Source: Pseudomonas furukawaii
GTDB taxonomy: Bacteria; Pseudomonadota; Gammaproteobacteria; Pseudomonadales; Pseudomonadaceae
NCBI RefSeq assembly: GCF_002355475.1
Contig: NZ_AP014862.1
Coordinates: 434,001-498,000 of the forward strand
Direction: 5' to 3'
DNA length: 64,000 bases
The notes under the pieces were generated by a model. That model worked only from the letters and a program-made list of their open reading frames with translations, was not told the DNA's origin and ran no database searches. The position numbers were made by a program, and so were the translations under genes. Of the stretch, positions 1 through 8,123 are shown piece after piece (position 1 is the stretch's first letter; the number at the start of each line of letters is the position of its first letter).

Positions 1-1000
1 CGAGCTTGAACGGCTTGCGGCCCTCACCGACGAACAGCTGCATGTCCCGCACCAGGGTGCCCTGGTGCACGCGGAAAATGCCCAGCTTGCCCACGAAGGG
101 GTCGATCACCACCTTGAACACATGGGCCAGCACATGGGCCTCGGGATCGGGGCGGGCACGGAAGGCCCTGGCGTCCGCGCCTTCGCCCTTGAGGAGCAGC
201 GGCGGGTTGCCTTCAGTGGGGTTGGGGGCGAGGCGGGCGAGGATGTCCAGCAGTTCGGTGACGCCGGCGCCGGTGCGCGCCGAGGTGAAGCAGAGCGGAA
301 TCAGATGGCCTTCCCGCAGGGCCCGCTCAAAGGGTTCGTGCAGCGCCTCCGGCGCGATCTCGCCCTGTTCCAGGTAGCGCGCCATCAGTTCCTCGTCGAC
401 TTCCACCACCTGGTCCACCAGGGCCTGGTGGGCGTCGGCCACCGAGGAAAAGTCCGCCTCGCCATCGGGGTTGAAGAAACAGTCCACCACCCGGCTGCCG
501 TTCTCCGCCGGCAGGTTCAGTGGCAGCACTTCCTTGCCGAAGGCGTCCCGCAGGCTGGCCAGCAGGCCTGGCAGGTCAACCCGTTCGGCGTCGATCTTGT
601 TCACCACCAGCAGGCGGCAGAGCCCGCGTTCGGCGGCCAGGGCCATCATGCGGCGCGTGGTGAGCTCGATGCCGTTCTGCGCGTTGACCACCACCAGCGC
701 GGTTTCCACCGCAGCCAGCGCCGCGATGGACTGGCCGATGAAATCCGGGTAGCCGGGGGTGTCGATCAGGTTGATCTCGGCGCCGGCATGGCTGCAATGG
801 GCGAGGGCCGATGCCAGGGAGTGGCGGTACTCGCGCTCCAGCGGATCGAAGTCGCACACCGTGTCGCCGCGCTCCAGGCTGCCCGGGTTGGCAAGGGTGC
901 CGCTGGCATGCAGCAGGGCTTCGGCCAGGCTGGTCTTGCCGCTGTCGCCATGGCCGACCAGGGCGACCGTTCGAATGGATTCCACCGAGTAGTTCGCCAT
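1..1000 (-). CDS. Elongation factor G-like GTPase (FusA2 type), C-terminal part outside window
   Basis: A translational GTPase related to EF-G. The first 333 codons are present and the gene runs off the left edge. Visible are the P-loop GHGDSGKT near residue 17, the G3 motif DTPGYPDF near residue 77 and the NKID G4 motif, followed by the start of domain II. The start at 1000 has GGAGG upstream. The P-loop GHGDSGKT and the divergent body fit the EF-G-like paralogue found in many pseudomonads (PA2071-like) better than ribosomal EF-G, which sits in the str operon with rpsL, rpsG and tufA. No ribosomal genes are next to it here. Its cellular role is not settled in the family, so ribosome binding is inferred. 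Confidence 0.85.
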   Translation of the reverse strand, partial: MANYSVESIRTVALVGHGDSGKTSLAEALLHASGTLANPGSLERGDTVCDFDPLEREYRHSLASALAHCSHAGAEINLIDTPGYPDFIGQSIAALAAVETALVVVNAQNGIELTTRRMMALAAERGLCRLLVVNKIDAERVDLPGLLASLRDAFGKEVLPLNLPAENGSRVVDCFFNPDGEADFSSVADAHQALVDQVVEVDEELMARYLEQGEIAPEALHEPFERALREGHLIPLCFTSARTGAGVTELLDILARLAPNPTEGNPPLLLKGEGADARAFRARPDPEAHVLAHVFKVVIDPFVGKLGIFRVHQGTLVRDMQLFVGEGRKPFKL

Positions 1001-1810
1001 GAGTACCTCCGCATGCTGGGGTGTTTCCAGTATAGGCAGCGCCCTCCGGGCTGCTCCGAAGGCCGGACACTCTCCACAACTCCCTGATCCTGCTCGAAAA
1101 ATGAGCGGATCACGGCAGCCCGCGCCAGTGCTGGCGTGGCGCGCGCTCTCTACAGCTTGTCCACAGAAGCCTCCACCGGCTTTGTGGGTAAGGAAGCGAT
1201 TTTCCACAGAGGAGGACGAATAAAAGCGGGAAAGAACCGCATTGGCGTGGGCGGGTCAGCAATTGATCGATGCCCTCTACAGGCCATCGCCATTGGCCTC
1301 TGGCGGCTTTTCAACGGTTTTTCCACAGGGATGTGCACGGCATTTGTGGGCAATTCACCGCCAGCGGCTTTCCATCAGCCCTGATGCGCAGTGGAGGCCA
1401 GGAGCGACGCGGGCTCAGTTCATACATAGGGATGAACAGGTTGCTCACAGACTTATCCACATTTCATGGGGTATCCGCTCAGCTCGCGGCTTTTTTCTGG
1501 TCAGTAATCGACCAGACTGCTGTAGCCCAGGCAGGACAAGGGATGCAGAGGGTTTTCCACAGTTTGTCTACGCCGTGCTGCACAGAATCTGTGTGGAAGA
1601 AATGGCAAGTCATTGAAATAGATCAGAAAATATCCATGTCTCGAAAGGCCAGGAGCGGCGCGGCCTGCAGCGGTGGCTCTACAGTTTGTCCACAGGTTGG
1701 TCCACGGAAAACGGGGGTAAGGCGGGCGGGAAGCCCAAGAGCAGGGTGTGGATGCCCTCCCAGGCCTCTCGTCGAGGGGCCGAGGAGGGTGAACTCGAGT
1801 GACAGGCGAA
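1001..1810. other. Gene-free 810-bp stretch with DnaA-box-like repeats
   Basis: No credible coding frame lies here; the open frames crossing it have no ribosome binding site and no family resemblance. It contains a cluster of nine 9-mers resembling the DnaA box, both orientations, and a GC hairpin at about 1760-1790 just after the threonine aldolase stop, which may end that transcript although it lacks a clear T-run. The start of the EF-G-like gene at 1000 must have its promoter on the left side of this gap. Confidence 0.6.
1118..1722. repeat. Cluster of DnaA-box-like 9-mers
   Basis: Near-matches to TTATCCACA occur at 1157-1165 (TTGTCCACA), 1183-1191 (reverse, TTACCCACA), 1200-1208, 1319-1327 and 1553-1561 (TTTTCCACA), 1345-1353 (reverse, TTGCCCACA), 1453-1461 (perfect), 1592-1600 (reverse) and 1686-1694 (TTGTCCACA). 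Several sit in a longer repeat that begins CTCTACAG directly before the box. Related copies follow at 3412 and 5070. Nothing else expected of an origin (dnaA, rpmH, AT-rich unwinding element) is present. Confidence 0.6.
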
Positions 1811-2851
1811 TCAGGCCGCCATCGCCGCGCGGATATCCGCCGCCAGTTCCCGCACCCGGTCCAGCTCGGTGTCCCAGGAGCACATGAAGCGGGCGCCGCC
1901 GGCACCGATGAAGGTGTAGAACCGCCAGCCCCGGTTGCGCAGGTACTCCAGCGCAGGCTCCGACATCTGCAGGAAGACCCCGTTGGCCTCCACCGGGAAC
2001 ATCAGGCTCACGCCGGGCACGTCGGCCACCAGCTCCGCCAGCAATTGGGCGCAGGCGTTGGCGTGGCGGCCGTAGTTCAACCAGGCGCCGTCCTGCAGCA
2101 GGCCCACCCAGGGGGCGGCGAGGAAGCGCATCTTCGAGGCCAGTTGGCCGGCCTGCTTGCAGCGGTAGTCGAAGTCTTCCGCCAGCTCGCGCTTGAAGAA
2201 CAGGATGGCTTCGCCCACCGCCATGCCGTTCTTGGTGCCGCCGAAGCAGAGCACATCCACGCCGGCCTTCCAGGTCAGCTCCGCCGGTGTGCAGCCGAGG
2301 AAGGCACAGGCGTTGGAGAAGCGCGCGCCGTCCATGTGCAGGTTCAGGCCCAGTTCCTTGCACACCCGGCTGATGGCGCGGACTTCATCGGGACGGTAGA
2401 CGGTACCGACCTCGGTGGCCTGGGTCAGGGTCACCACCCGGGGTTTCGGGTAGTGGATGTCCTGGCGCTTGAGGGCGATCTCGCGAATGGCCTCGGGGGT
2501 CAGCTTGCCGTCGACCGTCTTGGCCAGCAGCAGCTTGGAGCCGTTGGAGAAGAATTCCGGCGCGCCGCACTCGTCGGTCTCGACGTGGGCGGTCTCGGAA
2601 CAGATCACGCTGTGGTAGCTCTGGCACAGGGAGGCCAGGGCCAGGGAGTTGGCGGCGGTGCCATTGAAGGCGAAGAAGACTTCGCAATCGGTTTCGAACA
2701 ATTGGCGGAAATGGTCGGCGGCGCGGGCCGTCCACTGGTCGTCGCCATAGGCGCGTTCATGGCCGCGATTGGCCTCGGCCATGGCGTGCCAGGCCTCCGG
2801 GCAGATGCCGGAGTAGTTGTCGCTGGCGAATTGCTGGGTCTGGTCGGTCAT
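1811..2851 (-). CDS. ltaE: Low-specificity L-threonine aldolase
   Basis: PLP enzyme splitting L-threonine and allo-threonine to glycine and acetaldehyde (family function). The protein has 346 residues, the normal length. The fold-type I layout is clear: a conserved GDD near residue 36, HMDGARFSNA around residues 172-181 and the PLP-binding lysine in GGTKNGM at about Lys207. The start at 2851 is the only sensible Met. The gene feeds the glycine/serine pool, as do glyA and the sarcosine oxidase genes 11-17 kb away. In P. aeruginosa the orthologue lies beside the glyA1-sox operon, so this placement is ancestral context with a creatinine block inserted between. Confidence 0.95.
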   Translation of the reverse strand: MTDQTQQFASDNYSGICPEAWHAMAEANRGHERAYGDDQWTARAADHFRQLFETDCEVFFAFNGTAANSLALASLCQSYHSVICSETAHVETDECGAPEFFSNGSKLLLAKTVDGKLTPEAIREIALKRQDIHYPKPRVVTLTQATEVGTVYRPDEVRAISRVCKELGLNLHMDGARFSNACAFLGCTPAELTWKAGVDVLCFGGTKNGMAVGEAILFFKRELAEDFDYRCKQAGQLASKMRFLAAPWVGLLQDGAWLNYGRHANACAQLLAELVADVPGVSLMFPVEANGVFLQMSEPALEYLRNRGWRFYTFIGAGGARFMCSWDTELDRVRELAADIRAAMAA

Positions 2852-3045
2852 GTCCTGGTCCTTCTGTCCGTTCGCCTGCAGGCACAGGCGTATGGGGGCT
2901 CACTTTACGCCAGCTTGGACGCGCGGGATTCGCTCGAGGCGACATCCTTTTCCGTCCAGGGCACCTGGGCGAAAGAAGGGAACTCGTTGGTGCTCCCGCC
3001 CCTCAGAACAGAAGTGCGTGATCCCATCCGCAAGGAGGAACTCCC

Positions 3046-3348
3046 ATGCGTCATCCCAGCCTGCTCGTTCTCTGCCTGCCGCTGCTGGCCAGTCTGCCCG
3101 CCGTCGCCGCCGACTGGTCGCCCGGCGACCGCGACCACTTCGTCCAGGAGTGCAAGACCAGTGCCCAGGCCAGCGTCCCCGCCGACAAGCTGCAGCGTTA
3201 CTGCGGCTGCGCCGCCGACAAGGTGGCTGCCGAGTTCAGCGCCGCCGAACTCGATGCGCTCAAGGTGCAGAAAACGCCCCTGCCCGAGGCGACGCACCAG
3301 CGCCTGGTGAAGGTCTCCCAGGCATGCCTGAGCCAGCTCAACGGCTGA
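3046..3348 (+). CDS. Small exported cysteine-containing protein, unknown function
   Basis: A 100-residue protein with a signal peptide: residues 1-21 are hydrophobic and end in AVAA, so the mature chain starts near DWSPGD. The mature part holds four cysteines (one, then a CxC-like CGC pair, then one near the C-terminus), which suggests one or two periplasmic disulfides. AGGAGG-like sequence (GGAGGAACTCCC) precedes the ATG. It lies divergent from the threonine aldolase, and the two probably share the 2852-3045 promoter gap. A similar small protein accompanies the threonine aldolase gene in P. aeruginosa. I do not recognise a function. Confidence 0.75.
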   Translation: MRHPSLLVLCLPLLASLPAVAADWSPGDRDHFVQECKTSAQASVPADKLQRYCGCAADKVAAEFSAAELDALKVQKTPLPEATHQRLVKVSQACLSQLNG

Positions 3349-3377
3349 TCGGAATCTGATCGACCGGCTCCGGCCCA

Positions 3378-3452
3378 GGAGTGGCGGGGGCTGGGGACCG
3401 GCCTGCACAGCTTGTCCACAGGTCGATCCACGGATCCTGGGGGTAAGGCGGC
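3378..3452. repeat. Intergenic repeat with DnaA-box-like core
   Basis: A copy of the repeat seen at 1650-1722: TTGTCCACA at 3412-3420, then a TCCACGG block and a GGGGGTAAGGCG block at matching distances. It fills the whole gap between the small exported protein and the thioesterase stop codon. Confidence 0.5.
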
Positions 3453-3869
3453 TCAGTTTCCCTGCCAGGCCAGGGCCCGTTCGCGGACATCGGCGGGAAA
3501 GGCCCGTGCGCGGCGGGCGCGGGTGTCCAGGTGTACGCCCACCAGGGTGGTGACCGCGGCGATCTCGCCGGTCTCGTCGTTGCGCATCTCGTGGTGGAAA
3601 CGGATGGACTTGTCCCTGATCTCCAGCACCCGGGAGTGAATGGACACCACATCGCCCGCATGCAGTTCACGGCGGTACTCGATCTGCTGTTCCACCGCCG
3701 CCATGCCGGCGTCGTCGGCCCGCAGGCGTGACGGCGCCAGGCCCAGCAGGCTGAACAGTTGCCAGGTGGCCTCGTCGAACTTGCCCACGTACCACATCAC
3801 GTTCATGTGGCCCATGTGATCGCAGTGCCAGGGGTAGACGGCGCCACGGTAGGTCAGGGTATCGGTCAT
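3453..3869 (-). CDS. Hotdog-fold acyl-CoA thioesterase (4HBT family)
   Basis: A 138-residue 4-hydroxybenzoyl-CoA-thioesterase-like protein. The N-terminal block WHCDHMGHMNVMWY (about residues 14-27) is the family signature, with the catalytic Asp in CDHMGH, followed by the YVGKFDEA helix. It probably hydrolyses an acyl-CoA in the cytosol as a tetramer; the substrate cannot be read from sequence. It begins one base after the stop of the upstream alpha/beta hydrolase, so the two are co-transcribed. In P. aeruginosa, hydrolase and thioesterase genes of this kind occur in the carnitine locus near a GlxA-type regulator, as here, so a quaternary-amine acyl-CoA is possible, but that is inference. 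Confidence 0.85.
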   Translation of the reverse strand: MTDTLTYRGAVYPWHCDHMGHMNVMWYVGKFDEATWQLFSLLGLAPSRLRADDAGMAAVEQQIEYRRELHAGDVVSIHSRVLEIRDKSIRFHHEMRNDETGEIAAVTTLVGVHLDTRARRARAFPADVRERALAWQGN

Positions 3870-3870
3870 C

Positions 3871-4770
3871 TCAGTTGGCCTCTCGGTTGCTGCTCTGAAA
3901 GTCCGCCAGTACCTGACGGAACTGGCGGATGACGATGGACAGGTGCCCCTCCTCGGGATACCGGCGAAGGTGGGAGCGGGGCAGGCGTGACTGCAGGTGG
4001 AGCGCCATGGCTTCGGGGACGTGGCGGTCCTGTCCGCTCTGGTAGAGATGGACCGGCACGCGAATGGTCTCGGGCTCGAAGCCCCTCGGCGAGGCGATCA
4101 GCGCCGCTTCGCTGCAGGCGCCCCGGATTCCCTGTCGATAGGCTTCCGCGAGGAAGCGCGAGAAGCCCTCCGCCAAGGCTGGGTCGCTGGCCAGCAGTTG
4201 CCGGTCCGGTTCCGCCAGCAGCTTGCCCAGGGCCTTCACGGCCCGCAGCGGAGAGGCCCTGAACAGCAGCCGGTCCAGGGCCAGCATCGGGCTGGCCAGG
4301 CAGGGATGACGGCGCGCCAGGCCGAACATCAGCTTCAGCGCCGGCAACTGGGTCTGGCGCAGGGCTGGGATATCCATCGGCCCCATGCCCGCCAGCAAGC
4401 CCACGTAGTCCAGGCGCTCGCCAAGTCGGTAGGCGCAGGCCAGGGCGTAGGGACCGCCGCAGGACACGCCGAGCACCCCGAAACGGCCATGGCCCAGGGT
4501 GTCGGCCAGAAAACCCATGTCCTCGGCCCAGCCGAGCAGGGTGCGTCCGGGCTGGAAGTCGGAATGGCCGAAACCTGGCCGCTCCGCCGCCACCAGCAGC
4601 ACGCCGGCGGCCCTGGCTTCTTCGTCATGCAACGCGGCCTGGAGGCGGCTGCCGGGAAATCCATGGAAGTAGTAGAGCGGCCTGCCATCGGCGGCGCCGT
4701 AGCATTGGTAGGCGAGGGTGCGGCCGCCGGGCAGGCGCAGGCGTCGTGGGTCGGCAGGGGGGCGTGTCAT
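3871..4770 (-). CDS. Alpha/beta hydrolase
   Basis: A 299-residue alpha/beta hydrolase. Visible are the oxyanion-hole motif FHGFPGSR (about residues 35-42), the nucleophile elbow GVSCGG near residue 103 with Ser as nucleophile, and the C-terminal EEGHLS histidine near residue 276. There is no signal peptide, so it is cytosolic. It is the first gene of a two-gene operon with the thioesterase. The AT-rich stretch at 4855-4895 upstream probably carries its promoter. The substrate is unknown; esterase, lipase or lactonase activity are all possible. Confidence 0.85.
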   Translation of the reverse strand: MTRPPADPRRLRLPGGRTLAYQCYGAADGRPLYYFHGFPGSRLQAALHDEEARAAGVLLVAAERPGFGHSDFQPGRTLLGWAEDMGFLADTLGHGRFGVLGVSCGGPYALACAYRLGERLDYVGLLAGMGPMDIPALRQTQLPALKLMFGLARRHPCLASPMLALDRLLFRASPLRAVKALGKLLAEPDRQLLASDPALAEGFSRFLAEAYRQGIRGACSEAALIASPRGFEPETIRVPVHLYQSGQDRHVPEAMALHLQSRLPRSHLRRYPEEGHLSIVIRQFRQVLADFQSSNREAN

Positions 4771-5212
4771 GGCAGCGAGTCGTGTTCCGGGAACTGGTCA
4801 TGATTTGAGCGGCTGATTTATAGCAGCCGGTGGAAACGCTCTCCGAGAGGGGTTACAAAATTTAATTGAATGTTTAATTTGGCTATTTATTGTTCGGTCA
4901 GGCGAAAGCCTCGCCGCCTGGCCATGCGCAGGCCGGAACCCACACCTTATCCACAGGCCCCTGCACAGAATTCGGGGATAGCGCCGTGGCAAGTGGCTGA
5001 AAGTGCTCAGGAAGTGACCGCTACGCGGCAGGTGGCGCCGCGCCTGGGGTTGGCGTGGGGCTCTACAGCTTATCCACAGCTTGATCCCCGTTTTCTGTGG
5101 GGAAGGGCGGTGTCCCGGTGCATCTATGGGTCGGATTCGGACAGATTTTTGCCCGGGCGGATCGGGAAAATCCTGCACAACGCGCTCCCACGATCCCCGC
5201 CGAGGCACGCTC
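4771..5212. promoter_or_regulatory. Divergent intergenic region: AT-rich promoter zone, DnaA-box repeats, regulon motif
   Basis: The 442-bp gap between two divergent genes. It contains an AT-rich tract at 4855-4895 (likely promoter of the hydrolase operon), perfect TTATCCACA copies at 4947-4955 and 5070-5078, a reverse near-match at 5096-5104, and the 16-bp motif GGGTCGGATTCGGACA at 5128-5143 shared with the creatinase and creatininase promoters. Confidence 0.6.
5128..5143 (+). promoter_or_regulatory. Putative creatinine-regulon operator, copy 1
   Basis: GGGTCGGATTCGGACA, 14 of 16 identical to the copies at 6515-6530 and 9493-9508. It lies 69 bp before the regulator start codon, which suggests autoregulation by the GlxA-type protein encoded next to it. 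The binding protein is inferred from position only. Confidence 0.55.
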
Positions 5213-6217
5213 ATGACCGCCTACACGCCCCTGCCGCCCACCCGCCCGGCCCTCGAGTCCATCGGCTTCCTGCTGCTGGAGGACTTCAGCCTGATCGCCC
5301 TGGCCGGCGCCCTGGAGCCCCTTCGCCTGGCCAACCAGTTGTCCGGACGGGGCCTCTATCGCTGGCGCACCCTGACCCTCGATGGCACCCCGGTGCGCGC
5401 CGCCAATCAGATGCAGGTCTCGCCGGAAGGGCGGCTGGACGACGGGGCGGTGCCGGACGTGCTGATCCTCTGCGGTGGCGACGGTCCCGGTACCCTGAGC
5501 GATCCGGCGTTACTCGCGCGGCTGCGGTCGCTGGCGGAGAGCGGTGTCCACCTGGGGGCGCTGGGCTCGGCCAGCTGGCCGCTGGCCGAGGCCGGCCTGC
5601 TCCAGGGCTATGAGTGCAGCCCGGCCTGGAGTTGCCGGGTCGACCTGCGGGAACGCTTCCCCGGGATCGCCCTGAGCCCGCAGCCCTATGTGCTCGACCG
5701 GGACCGCTACACCGCCGTCGGCGGCAGCGCGGCCCTCGAACTCATGCTCCAGCTCATCGGCCGCAATCAGGGCCCGGCCCTCCTCGGGGCCATCAGCGAG
5801 ACCCTGACATTCGGCCAGCTGCGCAGCGATCCCGCGCCCCCGCGCCTGACCCTCAGGGACGCCCTGGCCAGCGCCCATCCCCGGTTGCAGGAGGTCATCG
5901 CCCTGATGGAGGCCAACCTGGAGGAGCCCATCGACCTGGATGACCTGGCCAGCTTCGTCGAACTGTCGCGCCGGCAGCTGGAGCGGCTGTTCCAGAAGTA
6001 CCTGCGCTGCTCGCCGTCGCGCTACTACCTCAAGCTGCGCCTGCTCAGGGCGCGCCAGCTGCTGCGCCAGACGCCCCTGCCGGTGGTGCAGGTGGCCCTG
6101 GGCTGCGGCTTCCTCTCGGCGCAGAACTTCTCCAAGTGCTACCGAGAGCACTTCGGCATTGCGCCCAGCAACGAGCGGCTCGACAAGCCGCAACGCTGCC
6201 AGGCCGCCATGCACTGA
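5213..6217 (+). CDS. GlxA-type AraC-family regulator, candidate regulator of creatinine use
   Basis: A 334-residue transcription factor with an N-terminal DJ-1/PfpI-like (glutamine amidotransferase-like) domain over about residues 15-190 and a C-terminal AraC double helix-turn-helix over about residues 230-325 (IDLDDLASFVELSRRQLERLF, then the PVVQVALGCGF second helix). This is the family of GbdR, SouR, CdhR and ArgR. The amidotransferase domain lacks the usual catalytic Cys (GSASWPLAEAG where GxxC is typical) and acts as a ligand sensor. The ATG at 5213 is chosen because the upstream extension has no homology. A 16-bp motif upstream recurs before creatinase and creatininase, so it probably activates those genes. 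Confidence 0.85.
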   Translation: MTAYTPLPPTRPALESIGFLLLEDFSLIALAGALEPLRLANQLSGRGLYRWRTLTLDGTPVRAANQMQVSPEGRLDDGAVPDVLILCGGDGPGTLSDPALLARLRSLAESGVHLGALGSASWPLAEAGLLQGYECSPAWSCRVDLRERFPGIALSPQPYVLDRDRYTAVGGSAALELMLQLIGRNQGPALLGAISETLTFGQLRSDPAPPRLTLRDALASAHPRLQEVIALMEANLEEPIDLDDLASFVELSRRQLERLFQKYLRCSPSRYYLKLRLLRARQLLRQTPLPVVQVALGCGFLSAQNFSKCYREHFGIAPSNERLDKPQRCQAAMH

Positions 6218-6235
6218 ATTCCCTTGGCACCACTT

Positions 6236-6281
6236 CGGGCCCGCCCGTGCCTGGCAGCACGGACCGGGCCCGTTTTTTTTG
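6236..6281 (+). terminator. Rho-independent terminator
   Basis: An inverted repeat beginning CGGGCCCG and ending CGGGCCCG, with an inner CCGTGC/GCACGG pair, is followed by eight T residues. It ends the GlxA-type regulator transcript. Confidence 0.8.
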
Positions 6282-6313
6282 GTTCTTCACGGATAACCCA
6301 TCCGCCATCTGAG

Positions 6314-6475
6314 CCGTAGGTTGGCGCCAGGCGAAGCGCGGCCCAACGCCCTGGCGAACGCCGCCGTGTCGGGCTTCGTGCCTCAGTCGGTAGCCCGGGC
6401 CAGTTGGTGGCGGGGATCTCTGGGGGCAGCTTCGCTGCCCTTCGCGAATGAATTCGCCCCCACGAAAGCACACCG
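6314..6475. repeat. REP-like intergenic palindromes
   Basis: Two GC-rich imperfect hairpins: GTAGGTTGGCGCC...GGCCCAACG at 6317-6350 and GGGGGCAGCTTCGCTGCCC with a flanking GCGAATGAATTCGC palindrome at 6421-6462. They resemble the extragenic palindromes dispersed in pseudomonad genomes. No coding frame is supported in the 6218-6619 gap. Confidence 0.5.
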
Positions 6476-6514
6476 ATCTGCGCGAGCTGCCCCCCTGCGG
6501 ATCTGACCAACTTG

Positions 6515-6530
6515 GGGTCGGATACGTACA
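6515..6530 (+). promoter_or_regulatory. Putative creatinine-regulon operator, copy 2 (creatinase)
   Basis: GGGTCGGATACGTACA. It is the left part of a 54-bp block (6507-6560) whose two ends recur at identical spacing before creatininase (9485-9538). The right end, CTTCTGTTGCAATGC (6546-6560), may be the core promoter. Confidence 0.65.
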
Positions 6531-6540
6531 AAAAATCGCC

Positions 6541-6556
6541 TGGGCCTTCTGTTGCA
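6541..6556 (+). promoter_or_regulatory. Possible sigma-54 -24/-12 promoter of creatinase
   Basis: TGG at 6541-6543 and TTGCA at 6552-6556 give the GG-N10-GC spacing of RpoN promoters. The matching copy before creatininase keeps the TGCA part but has TC where GG should be, so a sigma-70 promoter activated from the upstream block is an equal alternative. Confidence 0.3.
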
Positions 6557-6619
6557 ATGCGATCCAACGGCCCACCAGTCCGGTGCGCCGAATCCGTGAA
6601 AACAACAAGGGTTACCGCC

Positions 6620-7831
6620 ATGCAAATGCCCAAGACGCTCCGCATCCGTAACGGCGACAAGGTCCGCTCCACCTTCTCCGCACAGGAATACGCCAACCGC
6701 CAGGCCAGGCTCCGCGCCCATCTGGCGGCCGAGAACATCGATGCTGCGGTCTTCACCTCCTACCACAACATCAACTACTACTCGGACTTCCTCTACTGCT
6801 CCTTCGGTCGTCCCTACGCCCTGGTGGTGACCCAGGACGACGTCATCAGCATCAGCGCCAACATCGACGGCGGCCAGCCCTGGCGCCGCACCGTCGGCAC
6901 CGACAACATCGTCTACACCGACTGGCAGCGCGACAACTACTTCGTCGCCATCCAGCAGGCCCTGCCCAAGGCCCGCCGCATCGGCATCGAGGCCGACCAC
7001 CTGAACCTGCAGAACCGCGACAAGCTGGCTGCCCGCTACCCCGAGGCCGAGCTGGTGGACGTGGCCGCCGCCTGCATGCGCATGCGCATGATCAAGTCCG
7101 CCGAGGAGCACGTGATGATCCGCCACGGCGCGCGCATCGCCGACATCGGCGGGGCGGCGGTGGTGGAGGCCCTGCGTGACCAGGTGCCGGAGTACGAGGT
7201 GGCCCTGCACGCCACCCAGGCCATGGTCCGCGCCATCGCCGACACCTTCGAGGACGTGGAGCTGATGGACACCTGGACCTGGTTCCAGTCCGGCATCAAC
7301 ACCGACGGCGCCCACAACCCGGTGACCACCCGCAAGGTGAACAAGGGCGACATCCTCAGCCTGAACTGCTTCCCGATGATCGCCGGCTACTACACCGCCC
7401 TCGAGCGCACCCTGTTCCTCGACCACTGCTCCGACGACCACCTGCGCCTGTGGCAGGTCAACGTCGAGGTACACGAGGCCGGCCTCAGGCTGATCAAGCC
7501 CGGCGCGCGCTGCAGCGACATCGCCCGCGAGCTGAACGAAATCTTCCTCAAGCACGACCTGCTGCAATACCGCACCTTCGGCTACGGCCACTCCTTCGGC
7601 ACCCTGAGCCACTACTACGGCCGCGAGGCGGGCCTGGAGCTGCGCGAGGACATCGACACCGTGCTGGAGCCGGGCATGGTGGTGTCCATGGAGCCGATGA
7701 TCATGCTGCCGGAAGGCCTGCCGGGCGCCGGTGGCTACCGCGAGCACGACATTCTCATCGTCAACGAGAACGGCGCCGAGAACATCACCAAGTTCCCCTA
7801 CGGACCGGAGAAAAACATCATCCGCAAATGA
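6620..7831 (+). CDS. creA: Creatinase (creatine amidinohydrolase)
   Basis: Hydrolyses creatine to sarcosine and urea in the cytosol as a homodimer (EC 3.5.3.3). The 403-residue protein starts MQMPKTLRIRNGD and, as I recall the P. putida enzyme, is almost identical over its whole length. It has the pita-bread fold of the M24 family without the metal ligands. The catalytic base His232 falls exactly at residue 232 (INTDGAHNPV). The ATG at 6620 gives the known length; earlier in-frame ATGs, from 6512, lie inside the promoter element. The sarcosine product is the substrate of the soxBDAG oxidase encoded at 14.6-19.9 kb. The upstream motif shared with creatininase suggests joint induction. Confidence 0.97.
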   Translation: MQMPKTLRIRNGDKVRSTFSAQEYANRQARLRAHLAAENIDAAVFTSYHNINYYSDFLYCSFGRPYALVVTQDDVISISANIDGGQPWRRTVGTDNIVYTDWQRDNYFVAIQQALPKARRIGIEADHLNLQNRDKLAARYPEAELVDVAAACMRMRMIKSAEEHVMIRHGARIADIGGAAVVEALRDQVPEYEVALHATQAMVRAIADTFEDVELMDTWTWFQSGINTDGAHNPVTTRKVNKGDILSLNCFPMIAGYYTALERTLFLDHCSDDHLRLWQVNVEVHEAGLRLIKPGARCSDIARELNEIFLKHDLLQYRTFGYGHSFGTLSHYYGREAGLELREDIDTVLEPGMVVSMEPMIMLPEGLPGAGGYREHDILIVNENGAENITKFPYGPEKNIIRK

Positions 7832-8123
7832 CCGAACCCACGCCCGCGCAGCGCCGACCACCTGCGCGGGCCGTGGCCCGCTTCACCCCACAACAAGAAC
7901 CGACGCGCGGCATTCACGGGGCCAGACCCCGCGCACGCGCCGAGCTTTGACTACCCGCTGCCGAACATCACGACATAACAACAGAGGTACAGGCGATGGT
8001 CAGGTTTGTTTCAGGGACGCTCCTTCGGGGAGCGGCCGACAGTGTGTGTTTCAACGACGGTCGGGGCGCTCCCGTCCATACTCCAGGCATACCGGTGCAA
8101 CCCCTCTCTGAAGGAGGTGCCCA

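Noticed and set aside
1118-1722. A chromosomal origin of replication
   Set aside because: DnaA-like boxes are clustered, but there is no dnaA, dnaN, rpmH or gidA gene nearby and no AT-rich 13-mer region.
1118-1722. A CRISPR array, because of repeated TTTTCCACAG-like units
   Set aside because: Units are short, irregularly spaced, in both orientations and without uniform spacers; no cas genes are present.
1270-1887. A possible 205-codon gene in the first intergenic region
   Set aside because: No ribosome binding site, runs through repeats and into the threonine aldolase gene, no recognisable protein features.
7832-8123. A small gene between creatinase and the MHS transporter
   Set aside because: Frames here are Pro/Arg-rich continuations without start signals; only a small GCTCC/GGAGC hairpin is visible.
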